From NCBI RefSeq assembly GCF_014652635.1, contig NZ_BMZE01000001.1:237206-301205 (forward strand): 64,000 nt of DNA, in the 5' to 3' direction. Below, piece after piece: positions 18,732 through 27,372 of the stretch; within the stretch, counting starts at the first letter, position 1, and each line of letters opens with the position of its first letter. Source of the stretch: Devosia pacifica. GTDB lineage: Bacteria > Pseudomonadota > Alphaproteobacteria > Rhizobiales > Devosiaceae. The notes beneath the pieces were generated by a model, which made no database searches, was not told where the DNA came from, and saw nothing but the letters and a program-made list of their open reading frames with translations. The position numbers were made by a program, and so were the translations under genes.

Positions 18732-19199
18732 CTAACGCTTGACGTAGAACTCGTTGCCGCCGGCTTCCAACACATAGTGCATGTTGTTGTAGGGGAACCG
18801 GAGCCCTGCAGTATGGAAATGCTGAGCCCCACGCACGCCCGGATGGCGCTCTCCACGTAGCACGCGTCCCGACATCTGGTCCGCCAGCAGCACACCAGAA
18901 TCAGTCATCTTCCGGCTCATCACGCCGCTAGCGAACTGATTAGGCTGGCCGACGACGCCACAGACCGTGTTTGGATAGCGCGGGTCATCTACCCTGTTCA
19001 TCACCACCGTGCCCACCGCCAGCATGCCGTCCGCGCTCGAACGATTGGACTCGAAGTACATCGCGCGCATCAGACACTCTTTGTCCGACTTGCGCTGCGC
19101 GGTGAGAGTTGGAAAGCCGAAGCTGCTGCACCCCGCAACGGCAAGCGCCGCAACGCCGAGAACGACGCTACGCGTCAGGACTTTCAAAGGTGAAGGCAT
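18732..19199 (-). CDS. Cell-wall hydrolase (SleB family) lipoprotein
   Basis: A 155-residue exported protein. Its N-terminal signal ends in a lipobox (VAGC, modified C24), so it is probably membrane-anchored. The Hydrolase_2/SleB lytic transglycosylase domain runs from about 38 to 153. The catalytic glutamate is in RAMYFESNRSS (E50), followed by VGTVVMNRVDDPRYPNTVCGVV and a C-terminal AQHFHTAGLRFPY. The family cleaves peptidoglycan. Its start is 19199 with an ordinary upstream region, and it is convergent with the glycosyltransferase. Confidence 0.85.
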   Translation of the reverse strand: MPSPLKVLTRSVVLGVAALAVAGCSSFGFPTLTAQRKSDKECLMRAMYFESNRSSADGMLAVGTVVMNRVDDPRYPNTVCGVVGQPNQFASGVMSRKMTDSGVLLADQMSGRVLRGERHPGVRGAQHFHTAGLRFPYNNMHYVLEAGGNEFYVKR

Positions 19200-19279
19200 G
19201 TCGGATCCTCAGTGCACTGTTCCTCACAGAATGATCCGACAATCTTAACAAAGTTTTAGGGGTTCGCTACCCGGTGCGA

Positions 19280-19609
19280 CTATCTGCGCCCAAGCAGAAT
19301 GGCCACGATTAGCGCGAACACACCTGCGCCTACCAGCACGGGCACAGGGTCTTTCTTGATGGCGCGCCCTGTTTTATCAGCATAACGCGATAGTTCACGG
19401 CCCATAGCGTTGATCTGTTGGTGCAGCTCATCGGCAAATTCGGCAGCCTCTGTAGACCATTCGTCGATGCGATGCTCGCCGGTACGCGTAAAGTCACGGC
19501 TGACTTTCTCGAGATCGCGTTGGAGCGTTGCGATCTGTTTCTCCAGTTGACGCCGGTTTGGGGTCTTGCCGTGGCTGATGTCCCGAATGGCTCGATCGAA
19601 TTGGTTCAT
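19280..19609 (-). CDS. DUF883/ElaB-YqjD-like membrane-anchored protein
   Basis: A 109-residue protein with a long amphipathic helical region (residues 15-85) and one C-terminal membrane helix (VPVLVGAGVFALIVAILLGRR, described as V89 to R109, ending GRR). This layout matches the ElaB/YqjD/DUF883 group, whose E. coli members tether ribosomes to the inner membrane in stationary phase. The family assignment rests on layout and the terminal GxFALxxAxLLGRR-type motif; function here is inferred only. Confidence 0.75.
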   Translation of the reverse strand: MNQFDRAIRDISHGKTPNRRQLEKQIATLQRDLEKVSRDFTRTGEHRIDEWSTEAAEFADELHQQINAMGRELSRYADKTGRAIKKDPVPVLVGAGVFALIVAILLGRR

Positions 19610-19745
19610 GCTACACTCCTAGCTATACGGTCCGCGAACGCGCCGATCTGTCCTTTGGTTCCTTTAGAGTAGGCACCGGGCTGTTGCCTTGCTGGGTTTG
19701 GCAGTGCAACAAACAAGCAAACCTAAGCAATATGCAGGAGCTGTC

Positions 19746-20060
19746 GTGACCGCTGCCAAACTGCCTGAACAGTGCGAAACCAAGGAAGACGTTCGCACGG
19801 AAATCGACCGGATCGACCAAGCCCTTTTGAGCCTTTTCGCTGAACGGCACGGCTATGTGACGCGCATGGCCCAGATCAAGAGCGACCCTCACGAGGCCTA
19901 CGACAAGACGCGTATCGAGGCGATTGTCGCCAAACAACGCTCACGCGCATTGGCACTTGATCTCGACGAGGATCAGGCAGAACTTATCTGGCGGACCCTG
20001 ATCGATTGGAACATCAATTACGAGAAGGGAATCATCGCCGCGCGCCGACGCGCACAATGA
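19746..20060 (+). CDS. Chorismate mutase (AroQ type)
   Basis: A 104-residue all-helical AroQ-class protein. It has the N-terminal signature VRTEIDRIDQALLSLFAERHGYV, shown as VRTEIDRIDQ then ALLSLFAERHGYV, with the catalytic-site arginine and later KTRIEAIVAKQRSRA and WRTLIDWNINYE. It converts chorismate to prephenate; the short length also allows an isochorismate-pyruvate-lyase-like role. The start is GTG 19746, five bases after AGGAG. Upstream in-frame ATG codons at 19689 and 19731 have no such site. A GNAT gene follows after 13 bases. Confidence 0.85.
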   Translation: MTAAKLPEQCETKEDVRTEIDRIDQALLSLFAERHGYVTRMAQIKSDPHEAYDKTRIEAIVAKQRSRALALDLDEDQAELIWRTLIDWNINYEKGIIAARRRAQ

Positions 20061-20073
20061 GACCGGGATCGCC

Positions 20074-20589
20074 ATGTCGTTCATAGGGATCAGAAACGCC
20101 GAACGTCGCGATGCGCCGCTATTGGTGCAGATCGCTTATGATGCCTGGGAGAGCGGCATTCTCGCCCTGCAACGTGAACGGCCCGGAATGCGGGCCGCCG
20201 AGCATAGGCGTCTCGAGAACATCGTCGCTGAAACCCTCGACCGCATAATCGTCGCGGAGCTCGACGACGTTCCCGTGGGCTGGTGTTCGCGAGCGCGTGG
20301 CCGCTCGTACATTCCGTTTCTGTTCGTTATGCCGGAGTTGCAGTGCCAGGGCATCGGCACACTATTGCTGCACCGCATGGAGGCGCTGCTGGAACTGGAA
20401 GGTGCGCGCCGCGTGCACCTCGAAACGCCTGCGGACAACGTGCGTGCCGTGAGATTCTACGAACGCCAGGGTTATCAAATTCTCGCTCTACGCGCCGAAG
20501 GCCCTTCAGCGCACCAACCGTTCATGAGTATTCATCTGGAAAAGCGGCTGATGCCATTCACAGGTGTCATTGACGAAGAGGAAGAGTAG
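20074..20589 (+). CDS. GNAT-family N-acetyltransferase
   Basis: A 171-residue acetyltransferase. The acetyl-CoA binding motif A is seen at PFLFVMPELQCQGIGTLLLH (residues 84-103, with QGIG replacing RxxGxG/A). Motif B is RFYERQGYQILALRAEG near 128-144. The substrate is unknown. It lies 13 bases after the chorismate mutase gene and is probably co-transcribed with it. The stop is followed by 112 bases before gatB in which I see no further gene. Confidence 0.85.
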   Translation: MSFIGIRNAERRDAPLLVQIAYDAWESGILALQRERPGMRAAEHRRLENIVAETLDRIIVAELDDVPVGWCSRARGRSYIPFLFVMPELQCQGIGTLLLHRMEALLELEGARRVHLETPADNVRAVRFYERQGYQILALRAEGPSAHQPFMSIHLEKRLMPFTGVIDEEEE

Positions 20590-20701
20590 GCGTCGCGCGT
20601 CTTGCCTGCTCTTTCCTAAACCGCTATCTCGCAGTTGAATACCTGCCGCAGCCCTGCCGGCACCAATACCATCCGCCAATACGGTCAGGACCAATCCGCG
20701 C

Positions 20702-22183
20702 ATGACTCTCATCGACACGCGTACGCCCAATCCCAAGAACTTCATCAAGGGCTCTACCCAGGATTGGGAGATTATCATTGGCATGGAAGTGCACGCTCAG
20801 GTCACATCCGAGAGCAAGCTCTTCTCGGGCTCGTCCACCGAGTTCGGCAAGCCTGCCAACGAGAACGTATCCTTCGTCGATTCTGCCATGCCAGGCATGC
20901 TGCCTGTGATCAACGCGGAATGCGTCCGCCAGGCCGTTCGAACCGGGCTGGGTCTCAAGGCTGCGATCAACAAGCGCTCGATCTTCGACCGCAAGAACTA
21001 TTTCTACCCGGATCTGCCGCAGGGCTATCAGATCAGCCAGTACAAGGATCCAATCGTCGGCGAGGGCAAGGTACAGCTCGAGGTTGATGGCGATATTGTC
21101 GAAATCGGCATTGAGCGCCTGCATCTCGAGCAGGACGCCGGCAAATCGATCCACGATCTGCATCCCTCAATGAGCTTCGTTGATCTCAACCGCTCCGGCA
21201 TCGCGCTGATGGAAATCGTCTCGAAGCCGGACCTGCGCTCGTCGGACGAGGCGAAAGCCTATCTGTCGAAGCTGCGTGCCATCCTGCGCTACCTCGGTAC
21301 TTGCGATGGCAATATGGAGCAGGGCTCCATGCGTGCCGATATCAATGTCTCCGTGCGGGCGCCTGGTGGCGAATTCGGTACCCGTTGCGAGATCAAGAAC
21401 GTCAACTCCATGCGTTTCGCCGGCCAGGCGATCGAATACGAGGCGCGCCGGCAGATCGATATCCTCGAGGACGGTGGGGCCATCGATCAGGAAACGCGGC
21501 TTTACGATCCGAAGACCGGCCAGACCCGGTCGATGCGGACCAAGGAAGAAGCGCACGATTATCGCTACTTCCCCGATCCCGACCTGCTGCCGCTGGAATT
21601 TGACGATGCCTTCATCGCCGAGCTTGCGGAGAATCTGCCTGAGCTTCCCGACGAGAAGGCAGCTCGGTTCGTCGAGACCTACGGCATCACCCCGTACGAC
21701 GCGATGGTGCTGACCCTTGAGCGGGAGTCCGCCGATTTTTACGAGAAAGTCGCCGAGGGCCGCGATGGCAAGCTCGCCGCAAACTGGATGATCAACGAGT
21801 TTTTCGCCCGGCTGAACAAGGAGGGTCTCGACGTCTCGACCAGCCCCGTCAGCGCAGCGCAGCTCGGCGGCATTGTCGAGCTGATCTCGCGCGGGGAAAT
21901 TTCAGGCAAGATCGGCAAGGATCTGTTCGAGATCGTCTGGGCGGAAGGCGGCGATCCCGCCGAGATCGTCGAAGCCCGTGGCATGAAGCAGGTCACAGAT
22001 ACCGGCGCCATCGAGACCATTGTCGATGAGATCATCGCCGCCAATCCCGATCAGGTCGAGAAGGTCAAGGCCAAGCCGGGCCTGCTGGGATGGTTCGTCG
22101 GACAGGTGATGAAGCAGAGTGGCGGCAAGGCCAACCCGAAGGCCGTAAACGATATCCTGAAAGCAAAGCTCGAACTCGAATAA
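20702..22183 (+). CDS. gatB: Aspartyl/glutamyl-tRNA(Asn/Gln) amidotransferase subunit B
   Basis: The 493-residue GatB subunit of the GatCAB amidotransferase, which converts misacylated Glu-tRNA(Gln) or Asp-tRNA(Asn) to the amidated forms. Family hallmarks are IIGMEVHAQ (near residue 25), [20 protein letters not shown] (near 97), [17 protein letters not shown], and the [13 protein letters not shown] motif near 291. The C-terminal YqeY-like tail domain ends with [16 protein letters not shown]. gatC and gatA are not in this window. Confidence 0.97.
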   Translation: MTLIDTRTPNPKNFIKGSTQDWEIIIGMEVHAQVTSESKLFSGSSTEFGKPANENVSFVDSAMPGMLPVINAECVRQAVRTGLGLKAAINKRSIFDRKNYFYPDLPQGYQISQYKDPIVGEGKVQLEVDGDIVEIGIERLHLEQDAGKSIHDLHPSMSFVDLNRSGIALMEIVSKPDLRSSDEAKAYLSKLRAILRYLGTCDGNMEQGSMRADINVSVRAPGGEFGTRCEIKNVNSMRFAGQAIEYEARRQIDILEDGGAIDQETRLYDPKTGQTRSMRTKEEAHDYRYFPDPDLLPLEFDDAFIAELAENLPELPDEKAARFVETYGITPYDAMVLTLERESADFYEKVAEGRDGKLAANWMINEFFARLNKEGLDVSTSPVSAAQLGGIVELISRGEISGKIGKDLFEIVWAEGGDPAEIVEARGMKQVTDTGAIETIVDEIIAANPDQVEKVKAKPGLLGWFVGQVMKQSGGKANPKAVNDILKAKLELE

Positions 22184-22189
22184 GCGAAG

Positions 22190-22209
22190 CGCAGCGGCGA
22201 ACCGCTGCG
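22190..22209. terminator. Probable bidirectional hairpin terminator
   Basis: An 8-bp perfect inverted repeat (CGCAGCGG and CCGCTGCG) with a CGAA tetraloop lies 6 bases past the gatB stop and 16 bases past the stop of the convergent transporter gene. There is no T tract, so termination would rest on hairpin strength or Rho. Confidence 0.55.
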
Positions 22210-22224
22210 ACTATCAATGATGGG

Positions 22225-23142
22225 CTAGGCGGCGGTCTTCGCCGCCCTTGCTTTCTGCCGCCGCAGACCAAGCCACGTCGGCAGCCGGCCATCGATGAAC
22301 AACAGGCCAATGAAGATCACCACCATCCCTATCAAATGGGCGGGTTGGATGAGCTCGCCAAGAAACACAAATCCAAGGACAATCGCCGAGACAGGCGCGA
22401 TCAATGTCGTCGTAGCAAAATTTGTGGCGCCGACGCGCGGCAAGATGCGGTACATGACCTGGAAGGTGAAGGCTGTCGACAACAGCCCGATCAGCAGCGC
22501 CGCGCCCCAAGTCTCCGCCCGGGCAATATGCGGCACACCCTCGGAAATGAACGCCAGTGGCACCGCGCCGAGAGAAGCCCCTGTAAACGCGAGCGTCGCA
22601 AAGGTGGTTGGTTCGACGTGCTTGAAGCTGCGGTTCACGTTCAGCGCCACGGCATAGCAGAGCGTCGCCAAGAGACACGCCGCCATTGCCCAGAGACTGG
22701 AACTGCCGCCCGATGCCAGCGCAGGCGACATCAGGATCGCGGCTCCGCTGAACCCGAAGACCACGCCGAACACTTTCCAGCGCGTGCCTTTCTCCCCACC
22801 AATCCAGAAATGCGAGACGACAACGGTCATCACTGGCGTCAACGCGTTGATGATCGCGGCCACACCACTCGCGAGATGCTCCTGTGCCAGCGGGTAGAGC
22901 CCGAACGGCAATGCATAGGACAGGGCGCCCAAAAGACCCAGCTGGAGCCACAGTTTCGGATCTCGCGGTAGCGGTTTGCGCAGTACGCCCTGTATCGCCC
23001 AGCAGCCGCAGCCGGCGATCCCGACACGGAAAGCCGAAACCCAGAACGGCCCGAGTTCTCTGATCAGGATGGCGTTGAAGATAAAAGAGCAGCCCCAGAT
23101 GGTCCCGAGGGTGAGAATCCACAACCAGTCTCGAAGTCCCAT
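22225..23142 (-). CDS. EamA/DMT-family transporter
   Basis: A 305-residue membrane protein with about ten hydrophobic helices in two repeated EamA halves. The first begins WILTLGTIWGCSFIFNAILI; the second spans roughly residues 150-285. Drug/metabolite transporters of this type export amino acids or other metabolites; the substrate cannot be deduced. The start at 23142 has AGGA nine bases upstream. An in-frame ATG at 23163 is possible but adds only a polar stub. The gene is convergent with gatB. Confidence 0.85.
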   Translation of the reverse strand: MGLRDWLWILTLGTIWGCSFIFNAILIRELGPFWVSAFRVGIAGCGCWAIQGVLRKPLPRDPKLWLQLGLLGALSYALPFGLYPLAQEHLASGVAAIINALTPVMTVVVSHFWIGGEKGTRWKVFGVVFGFSGAAILMSPALASGGSSSLWAMAACLLATLCYAVALNVNRSFKHVEPTTFATLAFTGASLGAVPLAFISEGVPHIARAETWGAALLIGLLSTAFTFQVMYRILPRVGATNFATTTLIAPVSAIVLGFVFLGELIQPAHLIGMVVIFIGLLFIDGRLPTWLGLRRQKARAAKTAA

Positions 23143-23264
23143 GAGGCTCGTCCTTTCACGCACGCCAAATGCTTAGGCCGCACTGTCGGCAGAGTCGAAG
23201 TGCAATTGGCGATAGCTCGCATCAATGACGTGAATGGGCGACCCGATTTCTACTGCGCTCAGGC

Positions 23265-23864
23265 TTAGCGTTCTGGCAGGGCGACTTTTCCTTCGATGAG
23301 GTCGCGTAGTGCCAGCGGGTAGATCAGGTGCTCTTGCTCAAGGACACGCGCCGCCAGAATATCGGGAGTATCATCCGGTAGTACCGGCACGCGCGCCTTG
23401 GCGATCACGGGGCCTTCGTCCAGTCCGGGGGTGACGAAATGAACGGAGCATCCGTGCTCTTTTGCACCATCCGCAATTGCCCGGTCATGGGTATCGAGCC
23501 CTTTGTAGGCCGGTAGCAGGGAGGGGTGGATGTTGATCAGGCGCCCGGCCCACCGCTCGACAAAGTCCTCTCCGAGGATCCGCATGAAGCCAGCAAGGCA
23601 GACATAGTCCGTCTCCCAGCTCTCGAGAATCTGCGTCATCGTATCTTCCAGCATGTCGCGGCTGGGGAAGCGGCTTTGTGCTACCGAGGCCGTCGCGATG
23701 CCTTCCTGCTCTGCCAGCTGCAGGCCGGGCGCGGCAGCTCTATTGGACAGCACACCGACGATCTCTGCAGGATAATCGGGCGACCGCGCCGCCTCGATCA
23801 GCGCCTTCATGTTTGAGCCACGTCCGGATATCAGAACGGCAACACGCTTTTTCTCAGTCGTCAT
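23265..23864 (-). CDS. purN: Phosphoribosylglycinamide formyltransferase (GART) PurN
   Basis: A 199-residue GAR transformylase that transfers a formyl group from 10-formyltetrahydrofolate in purine synthesis. It shows the ISGRGSNMKALIEA substrate loop (residues 12-25), and the catalytic asparagine-histidine pair in INIHPSLLPAYKG near 108. HFVTPGLDEGPVI follows with the catalytic aspartate. Its start overlaps the stop of the small P-loop gene by four bases, which links it to purM in one transcript. Confidence 0.95.
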   Translation of the reverse strand: MTTEKKRVAVLISGRGSNMKALIEAARSPDYPAEIVGVLSNRAAAPGLQLAEQEGIATASVAQSRFPSRDMLEDTMTQILESWETDYVCLAGFMRILGEDFVERWAGRLINIHPSLLPAYKGLDTHDRAIADGAKEHGCSVHFVTPGLDEGPVIAKARVPVLPDDTPDILAARVLEQEHLIYPLALRDLIEGKVALPER

Positions 23865-24334
23865 GCTGGTGTGGGCCCCTCAGGTGGATCGAACAGGCTC
23901 AGTTCTTCCGCCGTTGGGCGTTCGAGCGCCTCGAGCCAGGAATCGACCATGTCTCGCGTGATTGGCGGCGTTTCGGCATCGCGAAGCGCGATCCGCCGGA
24001 ACAGTTCATCTGCGGGCGCATCGAGAAACACCAGCTCTGCGGCAGCGCCAAGCGCTCGAGCACCTTGTCTGAGTGTGTCGCGCTCGGATCGCGCCCAAGT
24101 GCCCCACTCAATCACCGCGGTACCGCCAAGCGTCAGCACATGCTGTGCCTGCTGCCATTGCAGCGTCTCGATTGCTGCTCGCCTTGGCTCGTCGTAAAGG
24201 TCTAGCGCCAGATCATCCATCCACTCGTCCGGGCTATAGCGCACGACGTCGGGTTGTTCGGCCAATTGTCGAGCGAGGGTGGTCTTGCCGGAGCCCGGCA
24301 GCCCGCAAATTATAATCAGTCGCCCGCCCGGCAT
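23861..24334 (-). CDS. Small P-loop ATPase/kinase-like protein between purM and purN
   Basis: A 157-residue P-loop protein with Walker A GLPGSGKT at residues 11-18. A kinase-like layout follows: VRYSPDEWMDDL near 34-45 (a possible substrate or Walker B aspartate), VIEWGTWARSERDTLR near 78-93, and a LID-like region RIALRDAETPP. It resembles zeta-toxin/gluconate-kinase-like AAA_33 proteins. Its substrate is unknown. It starts one base after the purM stop and overlaps purN by four bases, so it is translated as part of the purine operon. Confidence 0.75.
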   Translation of the reverse strand: MPGGRLIIICGLPGSGKTTLARQLAEQPDVVRYSPDEWMDDLALDLYDEPRRAAIETLQWQQAQHVLTLGGTAVIEWGTWARSERDTLRQGARALGAAAELVFLDAPADELFRRIALRDAETPPITRDMVDSWLEALERPTAEELSLFDPPEGPTPA

Positions 24335-25411
24335 CTACAGCCCAAGCTGCCCGGAAAACGTGACCGGGTCGCCAGCTCGCTCGGTCAACTTGCCGATCAC
24401 GCGGGCCGTTTCGCCGGCCTCGGTCAGGTGGGCCACCAGCGGGTCAGCGTCGCTCTCGTCGACCACCACAAGCATACCGACGCCGCAGTTGAAAGTACGC
24501 AGCATCTCGCGTTCACCGAGCCCGCCGGATCGAGCCAGCCAGCCGAACACCTCTGGAACCTTGATCAGAGACAGGTCGATATCTGCCGCAAGGCTTTCGG
24601 GCAGCACGCGTGGGATGTTGTCGATAAACCCACCGCCCGTGATATGCGCGAGGGCCTTTATACCGAGTCCGCGCTTCAAGGCATCGAGCAGTGGCCGGAC
24701 ATAAATCCGGGTCGGCGTTAGCAGTGCTTCGGCGAGAGATTGCGTCTCATCGAATGGAGCAGGTGCCGCCCAATCAGCACCGGCCATCTCAACGATCTTG
24801 CGAACCAGTGAATACCCGTTGGAATGAACGCCGGATGAGGCGATTGCTACCAGCGTATCGCCGGCGCCGATGTCCGGGCGTGGCAACAGTGCGCCACGCT
24901 CGGCTGCGCCAACGGCAAATCCCGCCAGATCATAGTCGCCGCCTTGGTACATGCCCGGCATTTCGGCTGTCTCACCGCCGATCAACGCGCATCCTGCCTG
25001 CCGGCAGCCTTCCGCAATGCCCTCCACAACAGACGTTGCCTGCTCGACATCGAGCTTGCCCGTCGCAAGATAGTCGAGAAAGAACAGTGGCTCCGCCCCC
25101 TGAACAATCAGGTCGTTGACGCACATCGCCACCAGATCCTGACCGATGGTATCGTGCCTGCCGGTCTCGATGGCGATCTTGAGTTTGGTGCCCACGCCAT
25201 CATTCGCGGCGACCAGCACCGGGTCTGAGTACCCAGCCGCCCGCAGATCGAACAAACCGCCAAACCCGCCTATTTCGCCGTCTGCGCCTGGTCGGCGCGT
25301 CGATCTCACCGCAGGCTTTATCGCGTCTACAAGCGCGTTCCCGGCATCGATATCGACGCCCGCCTGCTTGTACGAAAGACCGTTTGGTGGCAGGTTTCGA
25401 TGATCGGACAT
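24335..25411 (-). CDS. purM: Phosphoribosylformylglycinamidine cyclo-ligase (AIR synthetase) PurM
   Basis: A 358-residue AIR synthetase that closes the imidazole ring of purine precursors with ATP. Family motifs are [17 protein letters not shown] near residue 13, [14 protein letters not shown] near 69, and [20 protein letters not shown] near 142. [13 protein letters not shown] is found near 257. The start at 25411 lies 131 bases from the divergent perM-like gene. It heads a purM - P-loop gene - purN operon. Confidence 0.96.
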   Translation of the reverse strand: MSDHRNLPPNGLSYKQAGVDIDAGNALVDAIKPAVRSTRRPGADGEIGGFGGLFDLRAAGYSDPVLVAANDGVGTKLKIAIETGRHDTIGQDLVAMCVNDLIVQGAEPLFFLDYLATGKLDVEQATSVVEGIAEGCRQAGCALIGGETAEMPGMYQGGDYDLAGFAVGAAERGALLPRPDIGAGDTLVAIASSGVHSNGYSLVRKIVEMAGADWAAPAPFDETQSLAEALLTPTRIYVRPLLDALKRGLGIKALAHITGGGFIDNIPRVLPESLAADIDLSLIKVPEVFGWLARSGGLGEREMLRTFNCGVGMLVVVDESDADPLVAHLTEAGETARVIGKLTERAGDPVTFSGQLGL

Positions 25412-25541
25412 GGGCGAGAAAGTACCGGATTTTCGCAGGGCTTGCGTGAACGCGGGGACAGAAGTGTTTGCACTTTATGCAGCTGACCGCTAACAGCGCT
25501 GATAGCTTCTCCACCAGGGCGACGCAAGGGTTGGCCGACCG

Positions 25542-26633
25542 ATGACACTGCGAAACCACGTCCTCATCTGGATCGGTATTTCCATCGTCTTCCTCGGCCT
25601 GCTCTGGCTGTTTCGCGGGATACTGCTGCCGTTCGTGGTAGGTGCGGCCTTGGCCTATCTGCTCAATCCCGTCGTAAACTTCGTGCAGCGCGCCCATATT
25701 GGCCGCGGTTGGGCAACCGCGGTTGTGCTGCTGATCGTCGTGACGATCCTCGGTGGGCTGCTGCTAATGCTGGTGCCACTGGCCGCTCAGCAGGCCGGCG
25801 GCCTGGTCCAGCGGCTTCCAGGTTATGCCTCGAATTTGCAGGAACTCGCACGCGAGTTGGCGCCGCAGTTGACGGACTGGTTGGGCGAAGATCGTGCGGC
25901 GCAACTCGAGACCACGATTGCCGACCTGCTTGGCGATCTGGTCGGCATGCTCGGTAGCCTCACGGCAGATATCCTCGCCAGCGGTATGACGCTGATCAGC
26001 GTTTTCAGCTTTATCGTCTTCACCCCTGTCGTCGCATTCTACATGCTGCTCGACTGGCAAAAGATGATGCACGGGGCGCAGAGCCTGATGCCCCGGCAGA
26101 ACCGCGACGAAATTCAGAGAATCATGAGCGACATCGATAAATCGATGGCCGGCGTGATCCGCGGGCAGGGCAGCGTGATCATGATTCTGGCGGCATTTTA
26201 TGCGACGAGCCTTACATTGACGGGGCTGAACTTCGGCCTTGCGATCGGACTCATTGCAGGCCTTTTCAGCTTTGTTCCATTTGTCGGGTTCGCCATCGGC
26301 CTTGTGCTCTCAATGGCTGTGGCCATCGTGCAATTCGGGGAAAACTGGGTAATGATCGCCGTTGTGTTCGGCATCTATATGGTCGGCCAGTTCCTTGAGG
26401 GTAATGTGCTGTATCCCAAGCTGGTTGGCTCAAGCATCAACATCAATCCTGTCTGGCTGATGTTCGCGCTTCTGGCTTCGGGCCTCGTATTTGGCTTTAT
26501 CGGCGTCTTGTTGGCGGTTCCATTGGCTGCAATCGTTGGCGTCCTCGTGCGGTACGCTATCGCCAAATACAGAGCCAGCAGCCTCTATCTCGGAACTTCG
26601 GATGAAACCGGTGACGATGCATCGATATCCTGA
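25542..26633 (+). CDS. AI-2E family transporter (PerM-like)
   Basis: A 363-residue membrane protein with the PerM/AI-2E layout: two N-terminal helices (residues 5-40), a helix and a soluble stretch around 85-135, then a bundle of C-terminal helices. The family GQGSVIMILAAFYATSLTLT segment (as GQGSVIMILA and AFYATSLTLT) and the motif EGNVLYPKLVGSSININPVW (residues 286-305) are clear. Members move autoinducer-2 or act as sodium/proton antiporters; here the role is unknown. The hdaA reading frame begins inside its 3' end. Confidence 0.88.
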   Translation: MTLRNHVLIWIGISIVFLGLLWLFRGILLPFVVGAALAYLLNPVVNFVQRAHIGRGWATAVVLLIVVTILGGLLLMLVPLAAQQAGGLVQRLPGYASNLQELARELAPQLTDWLGEDRAAQLETTIADLLGDLVGMLGSLTADILASGMTLISVFSFIVFTPVVAFYMLLDWQKMMHGAQSLMPRQNRDEIQRIMSDIDKSMAGVIRGQGSVIMILAAFYATSLTLTGLNFGLAIGLIAGLFSFVPFVGFAIGLVLSMAVAIVQFGENWVMIAVVFGIYMVGQFLEGNVLYPKLVGSSININPVWLMFALLASGLVFGFIGVLLAVPLAAIVGVLVRYAIAKYRASSLYLGTSDETGDDASIS

Positions 26634-27372
26634 TCGCGGAGATACTCTCGACGCCAATTCGGCGCCGGGTCATCAGCTGATCCTCGATTTCGCGCATCAG
26701 CCCTCACTCGCCGCGGACGACTTTATCGTCGGCGAGGGCAATAGCCTTGCCTATGAACGCGTTGCCAGTTTCCCGCATTGGCCAGAGCCGTTGACCGTGC
26801 TGTTCGGTGAAGAAAAATCCGGCAAGTCGCATCTTGCCCGTGTCTTCACTGAGTTGTCCGACGCGATCGTGGCGCCTCCGGGGGCGTTGGCTGACTTGGC
26901 GCGCTCAGGCGGAACACGTCCCGTGGTCATCGAGGATGTGGATCGTGCCCCAATTGCGGAGGACGCACTTTTCCATCTGCTCAACCAGAGCATGCGGGAC
27001 AATCGGCCGCTGCTGCTGACCGCGCGAGCGCCAATCCAGCATTGGCCCTATAGTACCGAGGATGTCCGTTCACGCGCCCGTCTCGCCGTAGCGCTAGAAT
27101 TGCGCCAGACGGACGACATCCAGCTGTCACAGATGTTCGTGAAGTTGTTCGGCGACCGGCAGGTTCAAGTTGATGCAAAAACAATTGCATACCTGGTGGC
27201 GCGTATGGAACGCTCGAGTGCCGAGGTTGTAGCCTTGTGTGAACTGATCGACCGTCTCGCGATGCAGCGCGGCACGGCGATTACCCGCAAGATCGCAGCT
27301 GAGGCTCTTGAGATACGTCGCCATGCGCGAGATGAGACGGCCAGCAGCTCCGAGGACACAGACGATGAATGA
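26602..27372 (+). CDS. hdaA: DnaA-related regulatory inactivator HdaA
   Basis: A 256-residue DnaA-like AAA protein lacking the DNA-binding domain of DnaA. With the beta clamp it stimulates ATP hydrolysis by DnaA after initiation. The clamp-binding motif QLILDF is near residue 24, a degenerate P-loop GEEKSGKS lies near 70, and VVIEDVDRA stands in the Walker B position. The start is either ATG 26602, with GGA seven bases upstream, or ATG 26617. Both lie inside the perM-like gene, so translation is probably coupled. The order perM-hdaA-ppk is common in this order of bacteria. Confidence 0.9.
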   Translation: MKPVTMHRYPDRGDTLDANSAPGHQLILDFAHQPSLAADDFIVGEGNSLAYERVASFPHWPEPLTVLFGEEKSGKSHLARVFTELSDAIVAPPGALADLARSGGTRPVVIEDVDRAPIAEDALFHLLNQSMRDNRPLLLTARAPIQHWPYSTEDVRSRARLAVALELRQTDDIQLSQMFVKLFGDRQVQVDAKTIAYLVARMERSSAEVVALCELIDRLAMQRGTAITRKIAAEALEIRRHARDETASSSEDTDDE

